From Hyphomicrobiales bacterium (GTDB lineage: Bacteria > Pseudomonadota > Alphaproteobacteria > Rhizobiales > Rhizobiaceae): 48,207 bases of DNA. The stretch spans positions 1 through 48,207 of the forward strand of contig UBPA01000022.1 of assembly GCA_900467185.1 (NCBI GenBank). The letters are read 5' to 3'. The position numbers and the translations under genes are program-made. The notes beneath the pieces are model-generated. The model was not told the origin of the DNA, made no database searches, and saw only the letters and a program-made list of their open reading frames with translations. Below, piece by piece: positions 1 through 8,807 of this stretch. Position 1 is the first letter of the stretch, and each line of letters begins with the position of its first letter.

Positions 1-36
1 GCCCAACCCGCCCAGCCGCCGGTCCATCCGCGGTAA
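1..36 (+). CDS. Possible C-terminal end of an upstream gene cut by the window edge
   Basis: Reading from base 1 gives eleven codons (A-Q-P-A-Q-P-P-V-H-P-R) ending in TAA at 34-36. In other rhizobia zapA normally precedes the 6S RNA and the cyclo-ligase gene, so this could be its proline-rich tail. Eleven codons cannot establish this, and two other frames are also open here. Confidence 0.22.
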   Translation, partial: AQPAQPPVHPR

Positions 37-126
37 GCATCCGTTACCGGACAATCGGCTCTGGCCCGATTTCGCAATCGGCTCTGGTATGCCGCGCCGA
101 AGCACTCTATATTCGAATTGCGGTCT

Positions 127-283
127 GCGCTTCACGACAGGAACCACAATCCCTGGGGCCATACTCGATCCAACGGGAGCTGTCCCTGTCCAGGCTCGTG
201 GGCCTGGGCATATGGCGCCCACCTACGTTTGTAGGCACCCAGGATCGTAAACATCCATCGGTCGTGTGGATCGCACCTTTCCT
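127..283 (+). ncRNA. ssrS: Probable 6S RNA
   Basis: 6S RNA imitates an open promoter and sequesters sigma-70 RNA polymerase in stationary phase. The block contains the CCCTGGGG element (151-158) and can fold as a long interrupted rod: CACGAC at 133-138 pairs with GTCGTG at 261-266, ATCCCTGGG near 149 pairs with CACCCAGGAT near 236-245, and GCCATA near 159 pairs with TATGGC near 211. A small hairpin with stem CCTAC/GTAGG sits in the 3' half. The next gene encodes 5-formyltetrahydrofolate cyclo-ligase, the classic ssrS neighbour (ssrS-ygfA in enterics). The ends are estimated from the pairing. A covariance-model search would settle the call. Confidence 0.68.
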
Positions 284-414
284 CCTCCCTTCAGTCCCAG
301 AAGCCGGTCGTCCGGTGCGGCGCACCGCGTCGTGCGCGCTCCGTCTTTGCGCCATGCGCCATCTTGATCTCGCGCAGCGGACGGTTCAAACCGGACGGCG
401 GATATGAGGGGATC

Positions 415-1020
415 ATGACGTTACCATCCAGAGAGCAGAAAGCTTTGTTGCGCGCCGAACGTCTGGCGCTGCGGGACGCCCTGTCGGCGGAGGTGCGGGC
501 CGAGGCTGCCGCCGCGATGCTTCGCCACATCGATACGCCGGCCTTTCGCCGGGCCTTCGATCCCGCCGGCGCGACGGTGTCCGGCTTCTGGCCGATCCGC
601 TCGGAGCCCGACATCCGCCCCCTCATGGAATGCTTGCGCATCATGGGCGCCCGCCTCTGCCTTCCCGTCGTTCTCGGCCGCGAAACCATCGTCTTCCGCG
701 CGTATCTCGCCGGCGCGCCCGTCGTGAAGACAGGGTTCGGCACCACGGGGCCCGACGAGACGGCGGCGGTGGTCGATCCGGATCTCATGCTGGTACCGCT
801 TTCCGCCTTCGATCGTCACGGCCACCGGATCGGCTACGGCGCCGGTCACTACGATCGCGCTATCGCGCGCCTCGACGCGCTGGGCAGGCGCCCGCGACGG
901 ATCGGGATTGCTTTCGCCTGCCAGGAAGTGGCATCAGTGCCTTTCGAGCCGCACGACATCCCGCTTGACGCCATTCTGACGGAAGAAGGCCTGATCGAGA
1001 CGCAGCGGCAGCAAATGTAA
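415..1020 (+). CDS. 5-formyltetrahydrofolate cyclo-ligase
   Basis: Converts 5-formyltetrahydrofolate to 5,10-methenyltetrahydrofolate using ATP, returning a storage folate to one-carbon metabolism in the cytoplasm. The 201-residue product matches the family in size. It has a basic N-terminal segment (PSREQKALLRAERLALRD) and the C-terminal nucleotide/metal loop GYGAGHYDR, followed by a family-like ending (PFEPHDIPLDAILTE). The ATG at 415 was chosen over an in-frame ATG at 364 because a GAGGGG ribosome site lies just before it and family homology starts there. It follows the 6S RNA directly, the conserved arrangement, so the two may be cotranscribed. Confidence 0.93.
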   Translation: MTLPSREQKALLRAERLALRDALSAEVRAEAAAAMLRHIDTPAFRRAFDPAGATVSGFWPIRSEPDIRPLMECLRIMGARLCLPVVLGRETIVFRAYLAGAPVVKTGFGTTGPDETAAVVDPDLMLVPLSAFDRHGHRIGYGAGHYDRAIARLDALGRRPRRIGIAFACQEVASVPFEPHDIPLDAILTEEGLIETQRQQM

Positions 1021-1086
1021 CGTGTTGGAGCGACCTTGGCGCGTCATGAATGACGCGCGGTGCTCCATAGGCGAGATCGATCTGAT

Positions 1087-1911
1087 ATGAGACTTCTGTT
1101 CCTCGGCGACATGGTGGGCAAGACGGGCCGGACGACCGTCTGGGAAAAGCTTCCGGGCCTCGTCTCCGACCTCAAACTCGACTTCGTCATCGTCAATGGC
1201 GAGAACGCCGCCGGCGGCTTCGGCATCACCGAGGATATCTTTCTGGAGACGATCAATGCCGGGGCCGATGTCGTCACCACCGGCAACCATGTCTGGGACC
1301 AGAAGGAGGCCGTGACCTTCTGCCAGCGGCACGACCAGTTCCTGCGGCCTGCCAACTATCCCGCCGGCACGCCCGGTCGCGGCTCCGGCCTCTACTTCGC
1401 CCGCAACGGCGCACGCGTGCTCGTCGCCAACATCATGGGCCGGGTCTTCATGCATCCCGAACTCGACGATCCCTTCAAGTCGGCCGAAGCCATTCTCGCC
1501 GCCTGCCCGCTCAAGGAGCAGGCGGATGCGATCGTGTTCGACTTCCATGCCGAGGCGACCAGCGAGAAGCAGTGTTTTGGCCATTTCGTCGATGGTCGCG
1601 CCAGCTTCGTCGTCGGCACCCACACGCATGTGCCGACCGCCGACCACCAGATCCTTAACGGCGGCACCGCCTATCTCTCGGACGCCGGCATGTGCGGGGA
1701 CTACGACTCTTCGCTCGGCATGGAAAAGGAGGAGCCGCTCAACCGCTTCATCTCCAAGATGCCCAAGGGCCGCTTCGAGGCCGCATCCGGCCCCGCCACG
1801 CTCTGCGGCGTCGGTGTCGAGATTTCCGACCGCACGGGCCTCGCCGAAGCCATCGCCCCCTTGCGCATCGGCCCGCGCCTCGCGGAAACGGTGCCGTCCT
1901 TCTGGGCGTGA
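1087..1911 (+). CDS. YmdB-like metallophosphoesterase (TIGR00282 family)
   Basis: Predicted cytoplasmic dimetal phosphodiesterase; the Bacillus YmdB relative hydrolyses 2',3'-cyclic nucleotides and affects biofilm decisions. The metal-binding stations are all visible: LFLGDMVG at the N-terminus, VNGENAAGG near residue 37, TGNHVWDQ near 65 and GTHTHVPTAD near 178. The 274-residue length is normal. The ATG at 1087 is preferred over an upstream in-frame ATG at 1060 because the first beta strand with its metal-binding Asp begins immediately (MRLLFLGD). It lies 66 bases after the cyclo-ligase gene and probably shares its transcript. Family assignment is firm; the physiological substrate is not known from sequence. 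Confidence 0.92.
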   Translation: MRLLFLGDMVGKTGRTTVWEKLPGLVSDLKLDFVIVNGENAAGGFGITEDIFLETINAGADVVTTGNHVWDQKEAVTFCQRHDQFLRPANYPAGTPGRGSGLYFARNGARVLVANIMGRVFMHPELDDPFKSAEAILAACPLKEQADAIVFDFHAEATSEKQCFGHFVDGRASFVVGTHTHVPTADHQILNGGTAYLSDAGMCGDYDSSLGMEKEEPLNRFISKMPKGRFEAASGPATLCGVGVEISDRTGLAEAIAPLRIGPRLAETVPSFWA

Positions 1912-2033
1912 CGGGAGGGTTCGTCTCGATGCGGAATATGAGGTGTTGCGCATATTGACATCAGCTGGCGGAGCGCATTTCCTGTTGTCGACCAAGAGCA
2001 CTTGGCGCGCCGGCGGAGTGTGTTACGATATCC

Positions 2034-2288
2034 ATGCGGATCGTGTTCGACGAGATCAAACGGCAGACCAATATCCGGAAGCACACGCTGGATTTCGCAG
2101 ATATAGAACTTTCCTATTTCTTGCGGGCCATTATTGTTCCGGCGAAGAAGTCCCGGATGCTGGCCATTGGTCAGCATGAGCATGTCATCACGGCCGTGGT
2201 CTTCTCGCGTCTTGGCACGGAAGCAATATCAATCATCTCCTTTCGTCTGGCGAGCAAGAAGGAAAGGGCAGTTCATGAGCAAAGCTAG
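2034..2288 (+). CDS. brnT: BrnT-type ribonuclease toxin
   Basis: Toxin of a type II BrnT/BrnA module; BrnT proteins are RelE-fold ribonucleases that arrest translation and are neutralised by BrnA. The 84-residue product has the family pattern: N-terminal IVFDEIKRQTNIRKHTLDF, a central RMLAIGQHEH segment, and the C-terminal IISFRLASKKERAVHE carrying the Arg/Glu-rich catalytic end. Its stop codon lies inside the start of the next gene (overlap 2275-2288), the usual toxin-first order of brnTA. It stands alone between two housekeeping genes with no sign of a mobile element. The assignment rests on motif reading; activity is inferred. Confidence 0.86.
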   Translation: MRIVFDEIKRQTNIRKHTLDFADIELSYFLRAIIVPAKKSRMLAIGQHEHVITAVVFSRLGTEAISIISFRLASKKERAVHEQS

Positions 2289-2577
2289 AAAAATCCTATG
2301 GCCTGTAACAGAGGCTGACGAAGCCGAGATCCAGAAGAAAATCGCTTCCGATCCGGATGCTCCCGAGGCAACGGAGGAAGAGCTTGCTCAAGCGCGCCCC
2401 TTTGCCGAGGTCTTTCCCGATCTCGCCGACAGCATCCGGCGGACGGAGGCGGAACGGGGCGCTTCCCGGGAGCGCGTCTCTCTCGATCTCGATGGCGATG
2501 TGCTCGCGAAGTTTCGGGCAACGGGCGAGGGCTGGGAAGAGCGGATCAATCAGGTGCTGCGCTCGGCCAAGCCCTGA
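2275..2577 (+). CDS. brnA: BrnA-type antitoxin
   Basis: Antitoxin that binds BrnT and represses the operon through a ribbon-helix-helix domain. The 100-residue protein starts with the typical basic segment (SKARKILWPVTEADE) and an acidic linker. It ends with the BrnA signature: RVSLDLDGDVLAKF followed by ATGEGWEERINQVLR, the beta strand and two helices of the DNA-binding domain. ATG 2275 was chosen because the homology begins exactly there and it overlaps the toxin gene by 14 bases, coupling translation. No convincing palindromic operator was found upstream of brnT. Confidence 0.9.
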   Translation: MSKARKILWPVTEADEAEIQKKIASDPDAPEATEEELAQARPFAEVFPDLADSIRRTEAERGASRERVSLDLDGDVLAKFRATGEGWEERINQVLRSAKP

Positions 2578-2714
2578 CGCCGCCTCCGCGCGACCCCGGA
2601 CCCCGACCGCCTGCCAATGACGCAATCGTGACGCGCCGCCTCTTTACCGCACTCCCGCTGCGCCTATCCTGACGCCTCCGCCGAACAAGGGCCGAACCGG
2701 GGTCAGGGTGTCCC

Positions 2715-3563
2715 ATGCTGCGATCTGCCGTTCTCGCCTGTGTCGTCCTTGCCTCCGCCGGCATCGCTTTTCTGCAGACGCCCGCGCGGGCGCAGCCGCT
2801 CGCGGTCAGCCAGTGCCAGGCGATCGCACGCGGCGTGCCGGACGCCGGTTTCGTCCAGCTGGCGAGCGCCGGTCCTTTCGCACCGCACCCGCAGCCCGCC
2901 GCAGCCCGCGACCAGACGGTCGCCATCACTTTCCTCGGCCACTCCACCTTTCTCCTGGAAACGCCGGGCGGGGTGACGATCGCGACCGACTATTCCGGCT
3001 TTCACCGACCGCCGCAGCCGCCGCGGGTGGCGACGATGAACAAGGCGCATTCGACCCATTACACGCTGACGCCGGGGCCAGAGATCGCCCATGTGCTGCA
3101 CGGCTGGAGCGACGACGGCAATGCCGCCGATCACGATCTCGTCGTCGGCGACGCCTATATCCGCAACGTGCCCACCGACATCCGCGCCGGCTATGGCGGC
3201 GCGATGGAGCCGGACGGCAATTCGATCTTCATCTTCGAGGTCGCCGGCCTCTGCATCGGCCATCTCGGCCACCTGCACCACGAGCTCGACGAGACGGACT
3301 ATGCCGAGATCGGCCGTCTGGACGTGGTGATGGTGCCGGTGGATGGCGGGCTGACCATGGGTGCGGAGAGCATGGTGCGCGTGGTCACCCGGCTGCGCTC
3401 CGCGCTGATCCTGCCCATGCACCGGCGCGGCCCGCCGGTCGAAAGCTTCCTCGGCCTCTTCGGCCCCGGTTTCGACCGCACAGTGGCTGACAGCGCCACC
3501 GTCACCGTCTCGCTGCGCACTCTGCCGAAAAAGCCGCTGATTATGGTTCTCCAGGGCCTTTGA
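2715..3563 (+). CDS. Exported metallo-beta-lactamase-fold hydrolase (UlaG-like)
   Basis: A 282-residue protein with an N-terminal signal peptide (hydrophobic residues about 5-22, cleavage near ARA-QP), so it should act in the periplasm. The mature part looks like the UlaG-type metallo-beta-lactamase fold: TFLGHSTFLLETPGG, ATDYSG, HLGHLHHELD and a C-terminal ALILPMHRRG. The histidines in the HLGH and LPMH segments are the likely metal ligands; the canonical HxHxDH motif is not obvious, as in other divergent members. It stands alone, 137 bases after brnA. The substrate cannot be told. Confidence 0.8.
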   Translation: MLRSAVLACVVLASAGIAFLQTPARAQPLAVSQCQAIARGVPDAGFVQLASAGPFAPHPQPAAARDQTVAITFLGHSTFLLETPGGVTIATDYSGFHRPPQPPRVATMNKAHSTHYTLTPGPEIAHVLHGWSDDGNAADHDLVVGDAYIRNVPTDIRAGYGGAMEPDGNSIFIFEVAGLCIGHLGHLHHELDETDYAEIGRLDVVMVPVDGGLTMGAESMVRVVTRLRSALILPMHRRGPPVESFLGLFGPGFDRTVADSATVTVSLRTLPKKPLIMVLQGL

Positions 3564-3669
3564 GGCTACGCACCCGCGATGAGCCGGACAACAGGCTGGA
3601 CGAACCGGCCGGATGAAATTATAAGGCGGCCCGATCCCATCATCGGCAGAGTTTATCCAAGAGGGCGCC

Positions 3670-4416
3670 ATGGCCGGCCATTCACAGTTCAAGAACATCA
3701 TGCATCGCAAGGGCCGCCAGGATGCCGTGCGCTCCAAGATGTTTTCCAAGCTTGCCCGCGAAATCACCGTCGCGGCCAAGGCCGGCCTTCCCGATCCCTC
3801 GATGAATGCCCGCCTGCGTCTCGCCATCCAGAATGCCAAGGCCCAGTCCATGCCGCGCGACAACATCGAGCGCGCCGTCAAGAAGGCCTCGGGTGCCGAC
3901 AGCGAGAACTATGACGAGATCCGTTACGAGGGCTATGGCCCGGGCGGCGTCGCCGTCATCGTGGAGGCGCTGACCGACAACCGCAACCGCACCGCCTCCA
4001 ACGTCCGCTCGACCTTCACCAAGGCCGGCGGCGCGCTGGGCGAAACCGGCTCGGTTTCCTTCTCCTTCGACCGCGTCGGCGAAATCACCTACAAGCCCGA
4101 TGTCGGCACGGCGGATGCCGTGATGGAAGCGGCCATCGAGGCCGGTGCCGAGGACGTCACCAGCGACGAGGACGGCCACACCATCATCTGCGGTTTCGAG
4201 GATATCGGCGAGGTGTCCAAGGCGCTGGAAGCGACGCTCGGTGAAGCCGAGACCGTGAAGGCGATCTGGAAGGCGCAGAACAGCGTTCCCGTGGACGAGG
4301 AGCGGGCGGAATCGCTCATGAAGCTCATCGACACGCTGGAAGACGACGACGACGTGCAGAACGTCTACGCCAATTTCGAGGTGTCCGACGAGGTCATGGC
4401 GAAGCTTTCCGCCTGA
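3670..4416 (+). CDS. yebC: YebC/PmpR family protein
   Basis: A 248-residue member of the YebC family. Members act as DNA-binding regulators (PmpR), and YebC-type proteins have also been linked to translation of difficult proline-containing stretches. The signature N-terminus [18 protein letters not shown], the [14 protein letters not shown] segment and the three-domain length are all present. The ATG at 3670 fits the universal MAGHS start. In many bacteria yebC precedes ruvC; here a cyclase gene and a convergent oxidoreductase gene lie between. A separate promoter is likely in the 107-base gap upstream. Confidence 0.96.
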   Translation: MAGHSQFKNIMHRKGRQDAVRSKMFSKLAREITVAAKAGLPDPSMNARLRLAIQNAKAQSMPRDNIERAVKKASGADSENYDEIRYEGYGPGGVAVIVEALTDNRNRTASNVRSTFTKAGGALGETGSVSFSFDRVGEITYKPDVGTADAVMEAAIEAGAEDVTSDEDGHTIICGFEDIGEVSKALEATLGEAETVKAIWKAQNSVPVDEERAESLMKLIDTLEDDDDVQNVYANFEVSDEVMAKLSA

Positions 4417-4651
4417 TCCTGAAGTTGCATACCGCCTCCCGCACCGGTTGTTCTTTGTGTAAAAGTACGCGAGTGCTAACTTTATCGTAATGTCTGTCGG
4501 TCAGCATGCAGCCTGTCTGCTGCTGTCGGCGCCTTGGTGTTATCGAGGCGTTTTCCGCATTGGCCGACGGACCTGCGGAAGCCCATCTTGCTTCCGATGC
4601 GCGTGTCCGCGCGGGTCCAACCTGAATGCTGGATGGAAAGCGGGCCGGGCG

Positions 4652-6109
4652 ATGCGTTTCGTTCACCTCAAACTGATCGGGCCCGCCATCGGCGGCGTCG
4701 CCCTTCTCATCGCCGCCATGGCCACCGCCCCCTACTACGGCGCCGCACGGATCGACGGCGAGGCGCGGGTTCAGCAGGAAACGCTGGTCGAGCGCAATCT
4801 CGCGCTCTGGATCGCCGATATCGAATTCGCGCTGACCTCCTGGACCATCTGGGACGAGGCGATCGCCAAGCTCGACAACGCGTTCGACTATGAGTGGACG
4901 GATCGCAACATAGGGGCGTCGCTGACGGGAACGTCACGCACGCGTTTTACCGCGGTTCTGAGGCCGGATGACTCGGTCCTCTATGCCCGCACCGACGACA
5001 CCGTCAAATCGCGCCCCTTCTTCGCCCGTGGCGCCGAGCAGATCGTCGCCGACGCGCAGGCGCTGGTGGCCGACGTGCGCCTGCGCGAAGCCGGACCGAG
5101 GGGACCGGGCATCCCCAAGCCCATTTCCATCAGCCGCATCGAGGTCATCGGTCAGGACGCCGTGCTTTTGTCGGCGAGCCTCTTCCAGCCCGATTTCGGG
5201 ACCGTGAAGGTCAGCAGCCCGCGTGCTCCGGTGCTCATCACCGCCATGCCCATCGGCAGCAGCCTGCAGGATTTCTTCGGAACGCGGTTCCTGCTCGACG
5301 ATGCGCGCGTCAGTCCCTTGAGCGAGGTCGCGCCGGAGCGTGCCCGTGCGGAAATCGCGGTCGGTCCCGATGGCGAGACGCAGGTTCTCTCATGGCGCCC
5401 GCCGACACCGGCCCGCGACATGCTCTATCAGGCGACGCCGCTCGTTCTCACGGTCTTCGTCGTGCTTCTGGTCGGCGGCTTCCTCCTGGTGCGGATCTCG
5501 CAGACGACCGCGCAGATGCTGGTCGGCCGCGAGCGCATGATGGCGCATGCGGCGACGCATGACGTTCTGACGGGACTGGCAAACCGGGCCCTGCTCGACA
5601 CCGCGTATTTTCAGACGGTGTCCTCGGGACCCTTCGTCGTCGCCTGCCTCGATCTCGACGGGTTCAAGGGCGTCAACGATACGTTCGGCCATGCGATCGG
5701 CGACGACCTGCTGCGTGCCGTCGCAACACGCCTGCGCGCCAATACGCGCGATACCGACCGTCTCTTCCGCCTCGGCGGCGACGAGTTTGCCATTCTGATG
5801 CCGTCGATGACCATCGCGGATGCGGAGGCCGCCTGCTGGCGGCTGGCGGAGGCGCTGTCGGCGCCCATGTATCTGTCCGGCGCCTATCCGCCGGGCCATC
5901 GCATCGAAATCGCCGCCTCGTTCGGGCTCTGCCGCGTCACGAGCCCGGAGACGAGCCGCGATGCCGCCTTCCGGTCGGCCGACGATGCGCTGTACCGGGC
6001 GAAATCGCTCGGCCGCGGCCGCGTCGTCGTGGCGGACACCGTGGATGCCGGCAACGAGACAGCGGGAACCGGCGACCTTCGCCGCGCCGCCGCCAGCCTG
6101 CGCGGCTGA
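4652..6109 (+). CDS. Membrane diguanylate cyclase with periplasmic sensor domain
   Basis: Makes cyclic di-GMP from two GTP. The 485-residue protein has a first membrane segment (about residues 8-28), a periplasmic region of roughly 230 residues resembling a CHASE4-type sensor (TSWTIWDEA near its start), a second membrane segment (about 262-283) and a cytoplasmic GGDEF domain (about 305-465). The catalytic motif GGDEF is intact at 375-379, and the inhibitory-site RxxD (RDTD) stands exactly five residues before it, so product inhibition is expected. The start at 4652 gives a normal inner-membrane N-terminus; the in-frame extension to 4490 is low-complexity and lacks homology character. Confidence 0.92.
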   Translation: MRFVHLKLIGPAIGGVALLIAAMATAPYYGAARIDGEARVQQETLVERNLALWIADIEFALTSWTIWDEAIAKLDNAFDYEWTDRNIGASLTGTSRTRFTAVLRPDDSVLYARTDDTVKSRPFFARGAEQIVADAQALVADVRLREAGPRGPGIPKPISISRIEVIGQDAVLLSASLFQPDFGTVKVSSPRAPVLITAMPIGSSLQDFFGTRFLLDDARVSPLSEVAPERARAEIAVGPDGETQVLSWRPPTPARDMLYQATPLVLTVFVVLLVGGFLLVRISQTTAQMLVGRERMMAHAATHDVLTGLANRALLDTAYFQTVSSGPFVVACLDLDGFKGVNDTFGHAIGDDLLRAVATRLRANTRDTDRLFRLGGDEFAILMPSMTIADAEAACWRLAEALSAPMYLSGAYPPGHRIEIAASFGLCRVTSPETSRDAAFRSADDALYRAKSLGRGRVVVADTVDAGNETAGTGDLRRAAASLRG

Positions 6110-6116
6110 GCCCGCA

Positions 6117-7115
6117 TCACGCCGCGGCGGCAAGCTCCTGCCGCGCCTCGGCAAAGCGGCGGACCGAGGTAAGCCGAGCCTCCATGTCGAAGACGGGCAT
6201 GGAGATGATTAGCTCGTCGGCGCGCGTATCGGCCAGGAAAGCCTGCGTCTTCCGGCGCACCGTCTCCGGCCCGCCGACGATGGCATAGGTCATCGCGTGA
6301 TCGACGAAGCCCTTTTCCGACGCGTTCCAGAGCCCGTCCATGCTGTCGACCGGCGGCGGGAACTGGCCGCGTGCGTTGCGGCGCAGCGCCACGAAGGATT
6401 GCTGCATCGAGGTGAAGAGATACTGCGCCTCCGCGTCGGTATCCGCGGCGACGCCTATGATGCCGACCATGGCGTAGGGCTTGTCGAGAATGGCCGAGGG
6501 CTCGAACCGTTCGCGATAGATCTCCAGCGCCGAAAACAGCATGTCGGGCGCGAAATGCGAGGCGAAGGCGAAGGGCAGGCCGAGCATGCCGGCAAGCTGC
6601 GCACTGTAATGGCTGGAGCCGAGAAGCCAGATCGGCACGTTGGTACCGGCGCCGGGCGTGGCGATCACCTCGCCCTCGCGCGGTGTGCCGAGCAGGCCCT
6701 GCAGTTCCACGACATCATTGGGGAAGCTATTGGCGCTCCCTTCCATATGCCGCCGCAGCGCCGCCGCGGTGCGCATGTCCGTGCCCGGCGCCCGGCCGAG
6801 GCCGAGGTCGATGCGGCCCGGATAGAGCGCCGCGAGCGTGCCGAATTGTTCGGCGATGACGAGCGGCGAATGGTTGGGCAGCATGATGCCGCCGGAGCCG
6901 ACGCGGATCGTCTTCGTGCCCGCCGCCACATGCGAGATGAGGAGCGCCGTCGCCGCACTGGCAATGCCGCTCATACCGTGGTGTTCTGCCAGCCAGAACC
7001 GCTCGTAGCCCGCGCGCTCGGCCTCCTGCGCCAGTCGCCGCGAGTTGTCGAGCGCGTGGGAAACGGTGCTGCCTCTGGTGATCGGCGACAGGTCGAGAAT
7101 GGAAAAGGGGACCAT
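6117..7115 (-). CDS. LLM-class flavin-dependent oxidoreductase (luciferase-like)
   Basis: A 332-residue luciferase-like monooxygenase of the single-component MupA/Atu5239-like type, expected to use reduced flavin and oxygen on an unknown substrate in the cytoplasm. Typical landmarks are the N-terminal [10 protein letters not shown], the [16 protein letters not shown] segment, [16 protein letters not shown], and [13 protein letters not shown]. The gene is convergent with the cyclase gene, their ends only 7 bases apart, and shares a 151-base upstream region with ruvC. Nothing around it hints at the substrate. Confidence 0.9.
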   Translation of the reverse strand: MVPFSILDLSPITRGSTVSHALDNSRRLAQEAERAGYERFWLAEHHGMSGIASAATALLISHVAAGTKTIRVGSGGIMLPNHSPLVIAEQFGTLAALYPGRIDLGLGRAPGTDMRTAAALRRHMEGSANSFPNDVVELQGLLGTPREGEVIATPGAGTNVPIWLLGSSHYSAQLAGMLGLPFAFASHFAPDMLFSALEIYRERFEPSAILDKPYAMVGIIGVAADTDAEAQYLFTSMQQSFVALRRNARGQFPPPVDSMDGLWNASEKGFVDHAMTYAIVGGPETVRRKTQAFLADTRADELIISMPVFDMEARLTSVRRFAEARQELAAAA

Positions 7116-7266
7116 GGCGAGCGGCCTTCAAATTGGTGAACGTCATTGTCATGTAAGAGGCCCGTCGGGTAAATCCAAGGGCGCGATCGAACGCCTTCAA
7201 CATGGATGTTTTTGTTTTGTTCACATTTTGCTGGCAGCGTCCGGATGCAAAGGCTAGGATATTCTC

Positions 7267-7791
7267 ATGCAATCCACGATTCGCATTATCGGTATCGATC
7301 CCGGGCTCCGCCGCATGGGATGGGGCGTGATCGACACGCTGGGCAACACGCTGCGCTTCGTGGAGTCCGGCACCATCCTGTCGGATGGCGATGCGGATCT
7401 CGCCTCGCGGCTCTGCCAGCTGCATGACGGGCTGGCGGATATCATCCACCACCACAAGCCGGATGAGGCGGCCGTCGAGCAGACCTTCGTCAACAAGGAT
7501 GCGGTGGCCACGCTGAAGCTCGGTCAGGCCCGTGGCATCGCCATGCTGGTTCCGGCCCGCGCCGGGCTGAAGGTGGCGGAATATGCGCCGAACGCGGTCA
7601 AGAAATCGGTGATCGGCGTCGGGCATGGCGAGAAGCAGCAGATCCACATGATGATCAAGGTTCTGATGCCCAAGGCGACCTTCAAGGGCAACGACGCCGC
7701 CGACGCGCTGGCCATCGCTATCTGCCACGCGCACAACCGCCAGAGCTTTGCCGGCAGCCTCGCCCATCGCATCGCCGCCGCCACGGCGTGA
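7267..7791 (+). CDS. ruvC: Crossover junction endodeoxyribonuclease RuvC
   Basis: Resolves Holliday junctions by paired nicking, working with the RuvAB motor. The 174-residue protein has the four catalytic acidic residues of the RNase H-like fold: D11 ([10 protein letters not shown]), E71 (AVEQTF), and D142 and D145 ([10 protein letters not shown]). It is the first gene of the ruv group, 45 bases before ruvA, and likely shares the transcript. Confidence 0.97.
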   Translation: MQSTIRIIGIDPGLRRMGWGVIDTLGNTLRFVESGTILSDGDADLASRLCQLHDGLADIIHHHKPDEAAVEQTFVNKDAVATLKLGQARGIAMLVPARAGLKVAEYAPNAVKKSVIGVGHGEKQQIHMMIKVLMPKATFKGNDAADALAIAICHAHNRQSFAGSLAHRIAAATA

Positions 7792-7836
7792 CGACTTTCC
7801 TGTAAGCCTTCTTCTTTTTCTCGGGGACCTGCGCGG

Positions 7837-8454
7837 ATGATTGGCAAATTGAAGGGCACGATCGACGAGATCGGCGACGACCATGTGGTGATCGACGTGC
7901 ATGGCGTCGGTTATGTCGCCTATTGCTCGGCGCGCACGCTCGGCAAGCTGGGCACGTCCGGCGAGGCCGCCGTGCTTTTCATCGAGACCTATGTCCGGGA
8001 AGACCAGCTGCGCCTCTTCGGCTTCCTCTCCGCGCTGGAGCGCGAATGGTTCCGCCTGCTCCAGAGCGTGCAGGGCGTGGGCGCCAAGGTCGCGCTCGCC
8101 GTCCTCTCCGTCCTCACCCCCGGCGAACTTGCCAATGCCATCGCGCTGCAGGACAAGACGTCCATCTCGCGCGCACCCGGCGTTGGCCCGAAGGTGGCGG
8201 TGCGCATCGTCACCGAGCTGAAGAACAAGGCGCCCGCCTTTGCCGGCGATGCCGCGGCGGGCATCGGCTTCAGGCAGGAGCTGGGCGAAGGCGCCGTGCC
8301 GGCGCCCGTCGCGGATGCGGTCTCGGCCCTCACCAATCTCGGCTATTCCCGCGACCAGGCCGCCAACGCCATTGCGGCGGCGCTCCGCAACGGCGGCGAG
8401 GGTGCCGACAGCGCCAAGCTGATCCGGCTCGGCCTGCGGGAGTTGTCGCAGTAG
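7837..8454 (+). CDS. ruvA: Holliday junction DNA helicase subunit RuvA
   Basis: Tetrameric junction-binding platform that loads RuvB. The 205-residue product begins [20 protein letters not shown] as in the family. It contains the first helix-hairpin-helix ([18 protein letters not shown]), the second ([20 protein letters not shown]), and the C-terminal RuvB-binding domain ([16 protein letters not shown]). In this window ruvA is not followed directly by ruvB: a toxin-antitoxin pair lies between, starting 74 bases downstream. Confidence 0.97.
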   Translation: MIGKLKGTIDEIGDDHVVIDVHGVGYVAYCSARTLGKLGTSGEAAVLFIETYVREDQLRLFGFLSALEREWFRLLQSVQGVGAKVALAVLSVLTPGELANAIALQDKTSISRAPGVGPKVAVRIVTELKNKAPAFAGDAAAGIGFRQELGEGAVPAPVADAVSALTNLGYSRDQAANAIAAALRNGGEGADSAKLIRLGLRELSQ

Positions 8455-8492
8455 TCGTCCACGCCTGGCCAAATCCTCCTGTTTCCGTTTGA

Positions 8493-8516
8493 TCCGACAA
8501 ATGCTACTTTGTCGGA
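8493..8516. promoter_or_regulatory. Perfect palindrome, probable antitoxin operator
   Basis: TCCGACAAA (8493-8501) and TTTGTCGGA (8508-8516) form a perfect 9-base inverted repeat around a 6-base centre. It sits between ruvA and the AbrB-type antitoxin gene, 12 bases before that gene's ATG and abutting its AAGGAG ribosome site. AbrB/VapB antitoxins usually bind such sites to repress their own operon. No T-run follows, so it is not a good intrinsic terminator. The operator role is inferred. Confidence 0.65.
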
Positions 8517-8528
8517 AAGGAGCATCTT

Positions 8529-8807
8529 ATGACGAAAATTCTGACCATGACGGCAAAAGGCCAGATTACGATTCCGAAAGAAACACGCGAAGCTCTCGGT
8601 CTCAGAGCGGGCGACCAACTTGTATGGAGCGTTTTGGGGAACGAAGTCGTGATAACACCCAAGAATATCGACTTTCGCGAACTTGCTGGTCTCCTGGGTG
8701 ATCCGCCTGCCGGCAAAGCGTCTCTTCAAGAGCTGGATGAGGCTGTTATGGAGGCCGCCGGTCAGCATGTGTCCGGCCTTGGGAACATGAGGGACGATGC
8801 CGCATGA
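8529..8807 (+). CDS. AbrB/MazE-family antitoxin (VapB-like)
   Basis: A 92-residue protein whose first 45 residues form a swapped-hairpin AbrB DNA-binding domain: LTMTAKGQITIPKETREALG, then RAGDQLVWSVLGNEVVITPK. The C-terminal half (about 50-92) is acidic and probably wraps the toxin. It precedes a PIN-domain gene with an ATGA overlap (8804-8807), the standard vapBC arrangement, and the palindrome just upstream is its likely operator. Its position inside the ruv group is unusual, and it probably controls or is controlled by the ruv transcript. Confidence 0.88.
   Translation: MTKILTMTAKGQITIPKETREALGLRAGDQLVWSVLGNEVVITPKNIDFRELAGLLGDPPAGKASLQELDEAVMEAAGQHVSGLGNMRDDAA

Noticed and set aside
1955-2029. 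TTGACA at 1955-1960 or TACGAT at 2024-2029 as the brnT promoter
   Set aside because: The first has no -10 at proper spacing, and the second would start transcription at or after the ATG.
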